A DNA stretch of 64,000 nt, taken from contig JACJJM010000010.1 of assembly GCA_016900015.1 (NCBI GenBank), forward strand, positions 56,345-120,344, written 5' to 3'. The position numbers and the translations under genes were made by a program. The notes below the pieces were generated by a model. The model saw nothing but the letters and a program-made list of their open reading frames with translations. It was not told where the DNA came from and made no database searches. This DNA is from Phocaeicola coprophilus. Lineage in GTDB: Bacteria; Bacteroidota; Bacteroidia; Bacteroidales; Bacteroidaceae. Of the stretch, positions 17,194-27,135 are shown in pieces; within the stretch, counting starts at the first letter, position 1, and every line of letters starts with the position of its first letter.

Positions 17194-17296
17194 AGCCCAT
17201 TAAGGGCGGCCGACCACGGATTCCTTTCCGCCCGAGGACGGACTCCTTTCCGTGGTCGGCTACCCTCCTTTCCGTCCGGGCGTGCTGTTAAGGGCC
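17194..17296. repeat. 22-bp-period mosaic element, copy 2 (most complete)
   Basis: Lies between comEC and nrnA. The left edge is ATTAAGGGCGGCCGACCACGG and the right edge GTGCTGTTAAGGGC, so TTAAGGGC flanks it as a direct repeat. The interior is three 22-bp units that, read on the minus strand, each begin with the GGACGG, CCACGG or GGGCGG module and carry AAAGGA at the same phase. The element is oriented like copy 1 on the opposite strand. No gene is present in this 272-nt gap. Confidence 0.85.
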
Positions 17297-17404
17297 TGAA
17301 AATGCAGCCTTGAGTCTCCCGTGTTGTCCTTTGTGCGGGATGAGGTTTGCGCGGGGCGGGCGAATATTCTGCCTGTGGCCGCTTCGGGATGACGAAAATT
17401 ACTG

Positions 17405-17412
17405 TACCTTTG
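17405..17412 (+). promoter_or_regulatory. -7 box of nrnA
   Basis: TACCTTTG, an exact TAnnTTTG match, 27 nt before the ATG at 17439. No clear -33 TTTG at standard spacing. Confidence 0.55.
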
Positions 17413-17438
17413 CAACCTAAAAACAGAATAAGAAAACC

Positions 17439-18476
17439 ATGCTGACTAAAGTTATTCCCCAAGCCAAGATAGATCATGTGAGAAAGTGGATGGAACGTGC
17501 CGACAAAGTCGTCATCGTGACACATGTCGCACCCGACGGCGACGCCATAGGTTCATCCTTGGGATTGTATCATTACCTGGAGGCCCAGGGCAAGACGGTG
17601 AACGTGATTGTGCCGAATGCCTTTCCTGATTTCTTGCGTTGGATGCCGGGGGCAAAGGATATATTGCGCTATGACAAGTACAAGGAGTTTGCAGATGAAC
17701 TGATAGCCGGTGCGGACGTCATCTTCTGTCTGGACTTCAATGCGCTGAAGCGGATAGGCAAGATGGCTGATGCTGTGGCCGCTTCGCCGGCACGCAAGGC
17801 GATGATTGACCACCATCCCGACCCGGAGGATTTCTGCCGCATCACCATCTCCCATCCGGAGATAGCGTCGACCTCGGAGCTTATCTTCCGTCTGATATGC
17901 CGTGTGGGCGATTTCGGAGAGATGAGCCGGGAGAGTGCCGAGTGCATTTACACGGGCATGATGACCGACACGGGGGGATTCACCTACAACTCCAATGACC
18001 GTGAGATATACTTTATCATCAGCGAGCTGATTTCGAAGGGCATTGACAAGGACGCCATCTATCGGAAGGTCTACAACACTTATTCTGAAAGCCGCCTGCG
18101 CCTGATGGGATTCGTCCTCTATGAGAAGATGACGGTCTTCCATGAATTTAATGCGGCATTGATAACACTGACTTATGCCGAGCAGCAGCAGTTCAACTAT
18201 GTGAAGGGAGATTCAGAGGGCTTTGTCAACATCCCTTTGTCTGTGAAAAACGTGCGCCTGTCGGCTTTCTTGCGTGAAGACCGTGATTCGGACATGATAA
18301 AGATTTCACTTCGTTCGGTGGGCGACTTCCCGTGCAACAAATTAGCGTCCGAATTCTTTGGAGGAGGCGGCCACCTGAATGCTTCGGGAGGTGAGTTCTA
18401 CGGCACGATGAGCGATGCCATCGAACTGTATAAGAGAGCTCTTGTGAAGTATCAGGAAGAGTTGACGAAAAAATAG
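17439..18476 (+). CDS. nrnA: DHH/DHHA1 phosphoesterase, NanoRNase/pAp phosphatase type
   Basis: 345 aa cytoplasmic phosphoesterase. DHH motifs are HVAPDGDAIGSSLG (metal-binding), CLDFNALKRIG, the name-giving DHHPDPEDF, and TDTGGF. The DHHA1 domain ends with GGGGHLNASGGEF. Members degrade 2-5 nt RNAs and/or dephosphorylate pAp; which activity dominates here cannot be read from sequence. Downstream lie the DUF4827 lipoprotein gene and glmM, a gene order common in Bacteroides, but a separate promoter box precedes the next gene. Confidence 0.9.
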   Translation: MLTKVIPQAKIDHVRKWMERADKVVIVTHVAPDGDAIGSSLGLYHYLEAQGKTVNVIVPNAFPDFLRWMPGAKDILRYDKYKEFADELIAGADVIFCLDFNALKRIGKMADAVAASPARKAMIDHHPDPEDFCRITISHPEIASTSELIFRLICRVGDFGEMSRESAECIYTGMMTDTGGFTYNSNDREIYFIISELISKGIDKDAIYRKVYNTYSESRLRLMGFVLYEKMTVFHEFNAALITLTYAEQQQFNYVKGDSEGFVNIPLSVKNVRLSAFLREDRDSDMIKISLRSVGDFPCNKLASEFFGGGGHLNASGGEFYGTMSDAIELYKRALVKYQEELTKK

Positions 18477-18529
18477 TTATAGAAGTATAATAGTCATGGA
18501 GAAGAAAGACAGGAAAAGCCTTGATTTAC

Positions 18530-18537
18530 TACTTTTG
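18530..18537 (+). promoter_or_regulatory. -7 box of the DUF4827-glmM unit
   Basis: TACTTTTG, an exact TAnnTTTG match, 20 nt before the ATG at 18558. The -33 region has no obvious TTTG. Confidence 0.5.
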
Positions 18538-18557
18538 TGCCACAAAACACTACATGA

Positions 18558-19184
18558 ATGAAAAAGTTAAGCTATTTATTGTTTGCGTTCTTTGCCTTGG
18601 GCCTGGTGTTTCAGGCATGTGACAACTCTGAAACGTATGCGGAAAGAGTGTCCAAGGAGCGTCGCTGGATTCGGGATTATATATCGAGAAATAATATCAA
18701 CGTTATCACCGAAAATGAGTTTTACGCCAACGACACGACTACCGATGTGACCAATAACGAGTATGTCTATTTTGATGACAGCGGTGTCTACATGCAGATC
18801 ATCAAGCGAGGCGAAGGCGAACTGATGCAGAATGGCGAGCGGGCAGAGTTCTTGCTCCGATTCATAGAAGGCTATGTGGAGACAGGCGATACGCTCGTGA
18901 CCTCCAACCTCATCGGCACGAACTCCTACGACGTGATGATATGCTCCAAGAGCAGCGGCGAGTTTACGGCTTCATTCACCCAAGGCAACATGTATTCCAA
19001 CTACGGACAGACCGTGCCGACGGGTTGGCTGGTGCCGCTGAGCTACATCAAGCCGGCCGTGCAGCTTCCCAATGACGAGCTGGCACGTGTGAAACTCATT
19101 GTGCCCCACAGCGCAGGCCATCAGACGGCATCTTCTTCTGTGACTCCTTATTTTTACGAAATCACTTATCAGAAGAAGAGATGA
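18558..19184 (+). CDS. DUF4827 lipoprotein
   Basis: 208 aa exported lipoprotein; signal peptide with lipobox LVFQAC, Cys at residue 21. The body (YAERVSKERRWIRDYISRNNI..., GEGELMQNGERAEFLLRFIEGYVETGDTL, VPLSYIKPAVQLPNDELARVKLIVPHSAGHQTA) matches DUF4827, whose members look like distant relatives of FKBP-type GldI/MIP folds; peptidyl-prolyl isomerase activity is unproven. Overlaps glmM by 4 nt (ATGA), implying translational coupling with cell-wall precursor synthesis. Confidence 0.8.
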   Translation: MKKLSYLLFAFFALGLVFQACDNSETYAERVSKERRWIRDYISRNNINVITENEFYANDTTTDVTNNEYVYFDDSGVYMQIIKRGEGELMQNGERAEFLLRFIEGYVETGDTLVTSNLIGTNSYDVMICSKSSGEFTASFTQGNMYSNYGQTVPTGWLVPLSYIKPAVQLPNDELARVKLIVPHSAGHQTASSSVTPYFYEITYQKKR

Positions 19185-20569
19185 CATTGATTAAATCCAT
19201 ATCAGGTATTCGCGGCACGATTGGAGGCCGCTCCGGTGACGGACTGACACCGCTGGACATCGTGAAGTTCACGTCGGCTTACGCCACATTGATACGCCGC
19301 ATCGGGACAGTGAAGAGCAACAAGATTGTCGTCGGACGCGATGCACGCATTTCGGGCGAAATGGTGCGCAGTCTGGTGTGCGGGACGTTGACGGGCATGG
19401 GTTTTGACGTGGTCGACATCGGGTTGGCGTCGACTCCGACCACGGAACTGGCCGTGACGATGGAGGGAGCTTGTGGCGGCATTATCTTGACTGCCAGTCA
19501 CAATCCGCGCCAGTGGAACGCGCTGAAGTTGCTCAACGAGCAGGGAGAGTTTCTCAATGCTGCTGAAGGCAACGAGGTGCTCCGTATCGCAGAAGCAGAA
19601 GACTTCACTTATGCCGAAGTGGACCGTATCGGTCACTACAGGCAAGACAATACATACGGACAGAAGCACATCGACCGTGTGCTGGGATTGGACCTGGTCG
19701 ATGTGGATGCCATACGCCGGGCACGCTTTCGTGTGGCTGTCGACACGGTCAATTCCGTGGGCGGCATCATCTTGCCTCCATTGTTGGAAGCATTGGGCGT
19801 GCAGACCGTGAAGGTGCTCTATGGAGAGCCGACGGGCGACTTCCAGCACAATCCCGAGCCGCTGGAAAAGAACTTGGGCGACATCATGGCTTTGATGTGT
19901 GGAGGCGACTATGACGTGGCTTTTGTCGTAGACCCTGATGTCGACCGCTTGGCCATGATTTGTGAGAATGGCGAGATGTTCGGTGAGGAATACACGCTGG
20001 TGTCAGTGGCTGACTATGTGTTGAAGCATACGCCAGGCAATACGGTTTCCAACTTGAGTTCCACACGTGCGCTGCGCGACGTGACAAGCCGCTACGGGCA
20101 GCATTATTTTGCTGCGGCTGTGGGCGAAGTGAATGTCGTCGCAAAGATGAAGGAAGCCGGGGCTGTCATCGGTGGCGAAGGCAATGGAGGAGTCATCTAT
20201 CCTGCCTGCCACTACGGGCGTGACGCCTTGGTCGGCATAGCGCTTTTCCTGAGCCATCTGGCCCATGAAGGAAAAACGATGAGCGAGCTTCGTCGCACGT
20301 ATCCTTCTTATTTCATGGCCAAGAACCGTATAGACCTCACTTCGGGCACAGATGTGGATGCCATCCTGCAAAGGGTGAAGGAGATATACCGGGAGGAAGA
20401 CATCAACGACATCGACGGTGTGAAGATAGATTTCCCGGATAAATGGGTACACCTGCGCAAGAGTAACACAGAACCGATTATCCGGGTCTATTCTGAGGCC
20501 CGGACGATGGAGGAAGCTGATGAGATCGGGCGCAAGGTCATGGAGGTGGTATATTCACTGACAAAATAA
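19181..20569 (+). CDS. glmM: Phosphoglucosamine mutase
   Basis: 462 aa. Converts glucosamine-6-P to glucosamine-1-P on the way to UDP-GlcNAc. Four phosphohexomutase sites are present: phosphoserine loop TASHNPRQWNALK (Ser106), metal loop VDPDVDRLA, sugar loop GEGNGGVIYP, and phosphate-binding KSNTEPIIRVYSEA. Phosphomannomutase/phosphoglucomutase specificity is possible, but length and the RGTIGG start fit bacterial GlmM. The gene ends in a hairpin shared with the convergent uvrA. Confidence 0.9.
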   Translation: MTLIKSISGIRGTIGGRSGDGLTPLDIVKFTSAYATLIRRIGTVKSNKIVVGRDARISGEMVRSLVCGTLTGMGFDVVDIGLASTPTTELAVTMEGACGGIILTASHNPRQWNALKLLNEQGEFLNAAEGNEVLRIAEAEDFTYAEVDRIGHYRQDNTYGQKHIDRVLGLDLVDVDAIRRARFRVAVDTVNSVGGIILPPLLEALGVQTVKVLYGEPTGDFQHNPEPLEKNLGDIMALMCGGDYDVAFVVDPDVDRLAMICENGEMFGEEYTLVSVADYVLKHTPGNTVSNLSSTRALRDVTSRYGQHYFAAAVGEVNVVAKMKEAGAVIGGEGNGGVIYPACHYGRDALVGIALFLSHLAHEGKTMSELRRTYPSYFMAKNRIDLTSGTDVDAILQRVKEIYREEDINDIDGVKIDFPDKWVHLRKSNTEPIIRVYSEARTMEEADEIGRKVMEVVYSLTK

Positions 20570-20590
20570 AAGAGAATTGCACGATAAAGT

Positions 20591-20645
20591 GAAGTCCGTG
20601 TAGTCGGAAGCCGATGAGGCTGCCTGACTGCACGGACTTCTTTTG
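20591..20645. terminator. Long-stem hairpin terminator between glmM and uvrA
   Basis: Arms GAAGTCCGTG (20591-20600) and CACGGACTTC (20631-20640) are perfect and extend by TAGTC/GACTG with one wobble; TTTTG follows. Placed between convergent genes. Confidence 0.85.
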
Positions 20646-20667
20646 TAAAAGTGTCTGTTGATTGGTT

Positions 20668-23460
20668 TTAGGGATGTGGCTCGATATTTTCTCCGTCTTC
20701 GAGCAATTTCTCTTTCAGGAACTGTCCGGTGTAGGACGCTGCGCAGGCAGCCACTTCTTCAGGCGTTCCAGCTACGACAAGGCTACCTCCTTTGTTTCCT
20801 CCTTCCGGTCCGAGGTCGATGACATAGTCAGCACACTTGATGACATCCATGTTGTGTTCGATGATGACAATCGTGTGTCCCCGGTTGATGAGTGCTTCGA
20901 AAGCCTCAAGCAGTTTCTTGATGTCGTGGAAATGCAGTCCTGTCGTAGGCTCGTCGAAGATGAAGATGGTGGGTGATGATTTTTCGATGCTGAGGAAGTA
21001 GGCCAGCTTCACCCGTTGGTTCTCTCCGCCCGACAGGGTGGACGATGATTGTCCCAGCTTGATGTAGCCCAAGCCGACGCTTTGTAGCGGAAGCAGTTTT
21101 TTGGCTATCTTCGTCTGCTTGTGGGTGGTGAAGAATTCGATGGCCTGGTCGACCGTCATGTTCAGTATGTCGTAGATATTCAGGTCGTGGAACTTCACTT
21201 CCAGCACTTCCTTCTTGAAGCGTTTGCCATGACATGATTCACACTCCAGCACCAAGTCCGCCATAAATTGCATCTCGACAGTGACCGTACCTTCGCCTTT
21301 GCATTCTTCACAGCGTCCACCGTCCGTGTTGAATGAGAAGTAGCCTGCAGTGTATCCCATCTGTTTGGCCAGTGGCTGGTCGGCAAAGAGTTTGCGGATT
21401 TCGTCATAGGCCTTGATGTAGGTCACGGGGTTGCTGCGCGAAGACTTGCCGATGGGGTTCTGGTCGACGAATTCAATGTCCTTTACAGCTTTGATGTCTC
21501 CTTCAAGCGCGATGAATTCTCCCGGCCGTTCCGTGCCTTCACTGTACTGTCGTTTCAGTGCGCGGTAGAAGATGTCGCGCACCAAGGTGGATTTTCCTGA
21601 GCCGCTCACGCCCGTGACGACCGTCATGACGTTGAGTGGAAACTTCACGTCGATACCCCGCAGGTTGTTTTCCCGTGCGCCTTTGATTGCTATATAGTTG
21701 TTCCATGGCCGGTGGCTGTGGGGAAGCGGAATCTTCTCTTCACCCAGCAGGTAGCGCACCGTGTAGCTGTTGCTGCCCGGATGCAGGTCCTTCATGTCCC
21801 CCTCATAGACGACCTCTCCTCCCAGGCGACCTGCTCGGGGGCCAATGTCAATGATGTAGTCTGCCGCGCGAATGATTTCCTCGTCATGTTCCACCACGAC
21901 CACTGTATTGCCCAACTGTTGGAGCTGTCGCAACACCTTAATCAGTCGGTCAGTGTCGCGGCTGTGCAGGCCGATGCTCGGTTCGTCGAGGATGTAGAGC
22001 GAGCCGACCAGGCTGCTGCCCAGCGACGTGGCCAGATTGATACGTTGGCTTTCGCCGCCTGAGAGTGTGTTGCTGAGACGGTTCAGGGTGAGATAGCCCA
22101 GGCCTACGTCGAGCAGGAATTGCAGTCGGTTGTGTATCTCGGTCAGGATGCGTTGGGCGATGAGCGTTTCATGCGCATCAAGTTGCAGGTGGTCAAAGAA
22201 ATCCTTCAGGTCGACGATGGACAAATCTACCAGTTGGGAGATGGAACGTCCGCCGATTTTCACGTATCCGGCTTCTTTCTTCAAGCGTGTGCCGTGACAC
22301 AGCGGGCAGGTCGTTTTCCCCCGATAGCGGGCCAGCATCACGCGGTATTGTATCTTGTATTGGTTCTCTTCAAGCATTTTGAAGAAGGAATCAATGCACA
22401 CCTTGTCGCGGTCGCCGTGCCACAGATAGTCTTTCTGTGCCTGGGTCAGCTCGTAATAAGGGGCAAAGATGGGGAAGTTTACTTTGGCTGCTTCCCGGAT
22501 GAAGGCATCGCGCCATTCGCCCATCTTTTCTCCCCGCCAGCACACCACAGCGCCGTCATACACGCTCAGGGCCCGATTGGGGACTACCAGGCTTTCATCG
22601 ATGCCGATGACCTTGCCGAATCCTTCACACTGTGGACAAGCTCCCAGTGGAGAGTTGAATGAGAACATTTGGTCCGTAGGCTCTTCGAATGTCATGCCGT
22701 CGGCTTCGAACTTTTTGGAGAAGGTGTGGATAATTTGCGAAGGATAGAAACGTAGCATGCACGTACCGTCTCCTTCGAAGAACGCCGTTTCCGCCGAGTC
22801 TATCAAGCGGCTGATGCTGTCCTTGCTGTCGTCGCACGCCATGCGGTCGATGAGCAGGTTGACTGTGTCGCCTTGTTTGGGGACATAGTCTTCGATGCGG
22901 ACGATTTCCCCATTGACTTCGATGCGGGTAAATCCTTGCTTCAGGTCGATGTCAAGCTGTTCCTCCATCGAACGCCCGTCGCGCAAGTGTAGTGGTGTCA
23001 GCACGGTGTAACGAGTTCCCTTTGAATAGGAGAGCATGCAGTTCACGATGTCTTCCGTCGTATGTTTCTTGACAAGTTGCCCGCTGATGGGTGAGTAGGT
23101 CTTGCCTACACGGGCGAAGAGCAGGCGCAGGTATTCATAGATTTCAGTCGATGTGCCCACCGTCGAACGCGGGTTACGGCTGTTCACTTTCTGCTCGATG
23201 GCGATGGCGGGCGGGATGCCCTTGATGAAATCGCATTCCGGCTTGCTCATACGTCCCAGAAACTGTCGGGCGTAGGACGACAGGCTCTCCACATAACGCC
23301 GTTGCCCTTCGGCATAGAGTGTGTCGAAGGCCAAAGAGGATTTTCCAGAACCGGACAGGCCGGTGATGACCACCAGCTTGTTGCGCGGTATCTTCACGTC
23401 AATGTTCTTCAGATTGTTTACGCGTGCGCCTTTTATCTCGATGTATTTACTTTCAGCCAT
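20668..23460 (-). CDS. uvrA: Excinuclease ABC subunit A
   Basis: 930 aa damage-recognition ATPase of nucleotide excision repair. Two ABC modules are visible: Walker [15 protein letters not shown] near residue 32 and [10 protein letters not shown] near 640, and signatures LSGGESQRI and [12 protein letters not shown] with DEPSIGLH and DEPTTGLH. Zinc modules include CPLCHGTRL and CEECKGEG...CESCHGKRF. The start [12 protein letters not shown] at 23460 is chosen because a longer frame (to 23523) would begin upstream of the promoter box at 23510. Dimer partners UvrB/UvrC are not in the window. Confidence 0.97.
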   Translation of the reverse strand: MAESKYIEIKGARVNNLKNIDVKIPRNKLVVITGLSGSGKSSLAFDTLYAEGQRRYVESLSSYARQFLGRMSKPECDFIKGIPPAIAIEQKVNSRNPRSTVGTSTEIYEYLRLLFARVGKTYSPISGQLVKKHTTEDIVNCMLSYSKGTRYTVLTPLHLRDGRSMEEQLDIDLKQGFTRIEVNGEIVRIEDYVPKQGDTVNLLIDRMACDDSKDSISRLIDSAETAFFEGDGTCMLRFYPSQIIHTFSKKFEADGMTFEEPTDQMFSFNSPLGACPQCEGFGKVIGIDESLVVPNRALSVYDGAVVCWRGEKMGEWRDAFIREAAKVNFPIFAPYYELTQAQKDYLWHGDRDKVCIDSFFKMLEENQYKIQYRVMLARYRGKTTCPLCHGTRLKKEAGYVKIGGRSISQLVDLSIVDLKDFFDHLQLDAHETLIAQRILTEIHNRLQFLLDVGLGYLTLNRLSNTLSGGESQRINLATSLGSSLVGSLYILDEPSIGLHSRDTDRLIKVLRQLQQLGNTVVVVEHDEEIIRAADYIIDIGPRAGRLGGEVVYEGDMKDLHPGSNSYTVRYLLGEEKIPLPHSHRPWNNYIAIKGARENNLRGIDVKFPLNVMTVVTGVSGSGKSTLVRDIFYRALKRQYSEGTERPGEFIALEGDIKAVKDIEFVDQNPIGKSSRSNPVTYIKAYDEIRKLFADQPLAKQMGYTAGYFSFNTDGGRCEECKGEGTVTVEMQFMADLVLECESCHGKRFKKEVLEVKFHDLNIYDILNMTVDQAIEFFTTHKQTKIAKKLLPLQSVGLGYIKLGQSSSTLSGGENQRVKLAYFLSIEKSSPTIFIFDEPTTGLHFHDIKKLLEAFEALINRGHTIVIIEHNMDVIKCADYVIDLGPEGGNKGGSLVVAGTPEEVAACAASYTGQFLKEKLLEDGENIEPHP

Positions 23461-23509
23461 AATTGTAGTGTCGGATTGTGTTGGTACAACAAAAGTGTGA
23501 ACCATCGGG

Positions 23510-23517
23510 CAAAGATA
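23510..23517 (-). promoter_or_regulatory. -7 box of uvrA
   Basis: Minus-strand TATCTTTG, exact TAnnTTTG, about 50 nt before the uvrA ATG at 23460. No LexA-like operator was recognised. Confidence 0.5.
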
Positions 23518-23640
23518 CTTCATTTAGGGCTTATGGCTTTAGTTTCCTGTGTCCTTTTTTCAAGTGAGGGGAATGGAATCAACCTGAAAAGTGTGCAGGC
23601 GATGGCTTGTTCTACCGTTTTCCCCCGTGTGTCAGTTCTG

Positions 23641-26496
23641 TCATTCCTCATCCGCCTCTTTCTTCCCTTTAAACAGGTTAAAACGGTAGTTGAAGGAGAG
23701 AAGGAAATAGCTGTTCACGCCTTCGGAGCGTGACTGCACGCTCGCTGTCGAAGAGGTGTAGGCAGAGAAGTTGGTGGAGCGTTGCAGGATGTCGTACACC
23801 TCCAGCTTCACGCTGGCCTGCTTCTTCTTCAGGAAGCTGTAGGATGCGCTGGCATTCCACAACAATTCCGAGCGGTTCATTTCGTCGGAGAGGAAGCCAC
23901 GGCGCGTGATGCAACTGAATGTGCTGTTAAGCCGGATGTTCCATGGAAGGTAAAAATGCGTTTCACCCAAGAACGTGTAAGTCTGGTTGAAGGAGTCTGA
24001 TGCTTTCTGCAACTTGGATTTTGTCTTGTTGAGTTGCACCTGTGCTGAGAGGATGAACTCGGCCCATGACGGAGTGTAGACGCCCTTCACCAGTTGGCTG
24101 AAGTCATGGTTGCGGATGGCGTCTTTATTGGTCCGGCTGTCCACGTTGATGTAGTTTGCCTGGTTGGAATAGCCGTAGTTGGTTTCGGATTCCAGCGAGA
24201 ATGTCTCCCAATCCTTGCTGTAGCCCACGTCGAAGTGCGTGCTCCAGTTGCCGTTGATGTTTTCCGGGCGGTTGGTGCTCACGCCGCTCACGGGGTCATA
24301 GTCCGTCCGATAAGTAATGTTGTTGAATGTCTGCGAGTAGCTGACGTTGCTCCACAGACGGTCGTGCCGGAAGTTCACATTGACGTTTTGCATGAATGAC
24401 GGTTTCAGGTTGGGGTTACCCAAGGTGATGTAGAGCGGGTTGTCGTTGTTCGTCATGGGGAGCAGCTGGCTGATGCTCGGTGAGTTGGACGAACCCATGT
24501 AGCTCACGTTGAGCGAAGTCTTGTTTTTGAAATAGAACAGCATCAAGCGTGCGTTGTAGTTCACACGGCTTAGCGTCGTGTCAGTTTCCTGCTCTTCGCG
24601 CAGCATGTAGATGGACTGCTGCTCGGGCTGGATGCTGAATGAGGCGTTCAGGTGCCAGTCCTTCTTGATGGTGAAGTCGGCGCCCAGTTGGATTTCGTGT
24701 TGTTGTTCGCGGCTATTGTTGATGTTGCTCAGGCTGTCGATGCGCGTGTCTTCGTAGCCTTCGGGCACTTGTCCGAAGGTGAAGTCGGGTTGGGAAGCTG
24801 TCAGGCGTCCGATGTCGAAGATGTTTTCATTTTCTTTGTTGTTGTTCTGATGAAAAGTGTATGACAGTCTCAGCGTGACATCCTTGCCGAGAGGTTCGTT
24901 GTATGAAAGTCCGGCTGAATACTGCCGGGAGCGCGTGGGGGCCAGCGTGAAGCGGTTTTGATGCAGGAGCGAGTCGCCAAGCTGGTAATAGCGCGTCTGC
25001 GATTCGTTGAAGCGTTTCGAATCATTGTCGTTTTTGTTGCCGCTGAGCTGGAGTGTCAGTCCCCGCCTTTCCTTTTTAAATTTGTAGGAAAGCATCAGCA
25101 TACCCATCATGTTTTCGCTGTTGCTGTGTGACAGAGTCTGTTGGTCGGTGCTGTTGACACGGCTTGATGTCGGGATGGCGTCTCCCTGTCCGAGCGGGTC
25201 GGAGGTGTAGTCGTAGGGATTGGTGTTGAACGTGGCTTGCCGGTTTTCGTTCCAGTTGTTGTTCCAGTATTTTCCAAAATGGAAGTTTCCCATGAAGCTG
25301 AACCGTTCCGACAAGTCTCCCGTTAAGTTTACGCTGGCGCTGAGATTTCTGTTGTCTGACGAACTGAGTGACGACTGGTCGGAGTAGGTGTTTCCGCTCG
25401 GCAGGTAGTTTTCTGTGGTGGTGTAATTTTTCGTGTCAGCTCCGTTGTCGTTGTAGCTGATGTCCCCGCCCACGTTCAGGTCTTTTATTTTTCGGCTCAC
25501 ACTGCTTCCGAACCGGCGTGAGAGTTGCTTCATCGGATTGCCTCCCCCGCCGTAGAATCCGCCGGAAAACATACTGCCCGCCATGGCGTCCATGCCGATG
25601 TCGTTGGGCGTGTTATGTTGATTGGCAAAGGCTGTGGCATGGTTGCCGCCCGTCTCGAAATAGTTCAGCATGCCGTTCAGGCCGTAGAGGTCATGGTTGC
25701 CCACTCCCGCGCTGGTGTTGGCCATTAGGGCGTTGTTCACGTCTTGTTTGGTCTTCAAGTCCATCACGGTGGTGCGTTGGCCGTCGTCCACGCCGGTCAA
25801 CTCGCTTTCTTCCGACTTCTTGTCGTAGATGCGCACCTCCTTCAGCAGGTTGACGGGCATGTTTTGCAGGGCGACGCTGATGTCGTTGGAGAAGAACTTT
25901 TCTCCGTTGAGGAGGATTTCGTTGATGTCTTTGCCCTGGTAGGTCATCTTGCCTTCCGAGATGCGCAGGCCCGGCATCTTGCGCACCAGCTCCAGGAGGA
26001 CGGCGCCTTCCGACACACGGAACGCGTCCGTATTGAAGATGGTCGTGTCGCCCAGGATGCGCATCTTTTTCAGTTTGGCCACAATGACAGCTTCTTCCAT
26101 CGTGATGGGTTTCTCGTGGAGGGTGATGGTGTCCAGTTTGAGGATATTGGCGTGGGGAATCTTGTGTGTATAGGTGTCGGTGCCTAAGTAGGAGACTTGG
26201 ATTTCGTAGTCTTTATCGCGGTCCAGGAAGGCCATGAGTGTGAAATTGCCGTCTTTGTCAGTGACGCGAGACTGATGATAGGTCGAGTCGGTCAGACAGA
26301 ACACGCGCACACCGGCGTTCTGTAGAGGGGCCATGCGCTGAGTTTCGTTTTCTTTCATCTGTACATGTCCGGTGACTTCGGTTCTTTTCAGTGAGGGTAT
26401 GTATCCATCATGGAAAATGATGACCCGTTGGGCCTGTACGGCCAGGCAGCAGGACAGCATCAGCAGGCACAGCCCTATGATTTGGCTTTTATTCAT
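23641..26496 (-). CDS. Outer-membrane beta-barrel protein with carboxypeptidase-regulatory-like N-domain
   Basis: 951 aa. Signal peptide MNKSQIIGLCLLMLSCCLAVQAQ. A CarboxypepD_reg-like beta domain (about residues 40-130, VFCLTDSTYHQSRVTDKDGNFTLMAF) is followed by a plug-like region (EAVIVAKLKK..., VRKMPGLRISEGKMTYQGKDINEILLNGEKFF). A large barrel continues to the end, as in the OMP_b-brl_3 / TonB-receptor-like group. No clear TonB box is seen and no SusD partner is adjacent, so it is a solitary receptor-like protein of unknown ligand. A longer in-frame start at 26562 would hide the signal peptide and is rejected. Confidence 0.82.
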   Translation of the reverse strand: MNKSQIIGLCLLMLSCCLAVQAQRVIIFHDGYIPSLKRTEVTGHVQMKENETQRMAPLQNAGVRVFCLTDSTYHQSRVTDKDGNFTLMAFLDRDKDYEIQVSYLGTDTYTHKIPHANILKLDTITLHEKPITMEEAVIVAKLKKMRILGDTTIFNTDAFRVSEGAVLLELVRKMPGLRISEGKMTYQGKDINEILLNGEKFFSNDISVALQNMPVNLLKEVRIYDKKSEESELTGVDDGQRTTVMDLKTKQDVNNALMANTSAGVGNHDLYGLNGMLNYFETGGNHATAFANQHNTPNDIGMDAMAGSMFSGGFYGGGGNPMKQLSRRFGSSVSRKIKDLNVGGDISYNDNGADTKNYTTTENYLPSGNTYSDQSSLSSSDNRNLSASVNLTGDLSERFSFMGNFHFGKYWNNNWNENRQATFNTNPYDYTSDPLGQGDAIPTSSRVNSTDQQTLSHSNSENMMGMLMLSYKFKKERRGLTLQLSGNKNDNDSKRFNESQTRYYQLGDSLLHQNRFTLAPTRSRQYSAGLSYNEPLGKDVTLRLSYTFHQNNNKENENIFDIGRLTASQPDFTFGQVPEGYEDTRIDSLSNINNSREQQHEIQLGADFTIKKDWHLNASFSIQPEQQSIYMLREEQETDTTLSRVNYNARLMLFYFKNKTSLNVSYMGSSNSPSISQLLPMTNNDNPLYITLGNPNLKPSFMQNVNVNFRHDRLWSNVSYSQTFNNITYRTDYDPVSGVSTNRPENINGNWSTHFDVGYSKDWETFSLESETNYGYSNQANYINVDSRTNKDAIRNHDFSQLVKGVYTPSWAEFILSAQVQLNKTKSKLQKASDSFNQTYTFLGETHFYLPWNIRLNSTFSCITRRGFLSDEMNRSELLWNASASYSFLKKKQASVKLEVYDILQRSTNFSAYTSSTASVQSRSEGVNSYFLLSFNYRFNLFKGKKEADEE

Positions 26497-26836
26497 GGCT
26501 TTTGAAGCTCTTTCTACGAGGAAGTTTTTTGCAAAGAAAGTGCTTTTTGCAGGATTGGCCACTCTTTTTCCCGAATATTTTCCCGTTTTTCATTCAAAAA
26601 GAGAGAGAATCGCTGCCGTCGGTCGTTTCCCTTTGTGTTTTTGGATGCTGTTTGTTGACTGTTTTCATAAATGCGTATTGTTGCTTTGACTTTGGTGGTG
26701 TGATTGGAGTCTGAAGGCTCTGGAAGCTCGGGACATCTTGCAAGGTAGTGCGGAGTGTCATTGCCAAAAGCTTGTTTATAAGCTGTTTGCGTAGAAGGCG
26801 TTTGCCCGAGGATTCTCTCTGCGAGCCGGACCTATT

Positions 26837-26918
26837 GCGCCCGTGGACGGATACCTTTCCGCCCGTGGCTCGAAACTATTCCGTGCATGGACGGAAAGGA
26901 GGGTAGATTCGGCCGCCA
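26837..26918. repeat. 22-bp-period mosaic element, copy 3 (degenerate)
   Basis: Three units of 22 bp (26843, 26865, 26887) start with GTGGACGGA, GTGGCTCGA and ATGGACGGA. The third keeps CGGAAAGGAGGGTAG, as in copies 1, 2 and 6, and the right edge TCGGCCGCC matches the inner edge of copy 2. TTAAGGGC borders are lost. It sits in the 640-nt divergent gap between the barrel gene and metA; otherwise this gap shows no gene. Confidence 0.7.
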
Positions 26919-27103
26919 TGGACAGGCGTCGGACGCGGCATCTGCTGTCGGGAACAACGAGCTTGTAAGAAGGCCGTTTTTGTTTATAATGTTTTAAACT
27001 GAATCTTTGGCCGGGATGTGAATGGCGTGCCGTAGGAGCCGGATGGCGTCGCCAATCTGCATGCAGCCGGGACTTTTTGTCGCCTTGTAACAAAAAAAGT
27101 CTG

Positions 27104-27111
27104 TATCTTTG
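27104..27111 (+). promoter_or_regulatory. -7 box of the metA operon
   Basis: TATCTTTG, an exact match, 24 nt before the metA ATG. TTG at 27085-27087 is 16 nt upstream, shorter than the normal spacer. The short leader leaves no space for a SAM riboswitch. Confidence 0.55.
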
Positions 27112-27135
27112 CATCGTTTAATCCAAGAAACGACT

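Noticed and set aside
26920..27135. SAM or other riboswitch before metA
   Set aside because: The -7 box at 27104 leaves a leader of fewer than 20 nt, too short for an aptamer.
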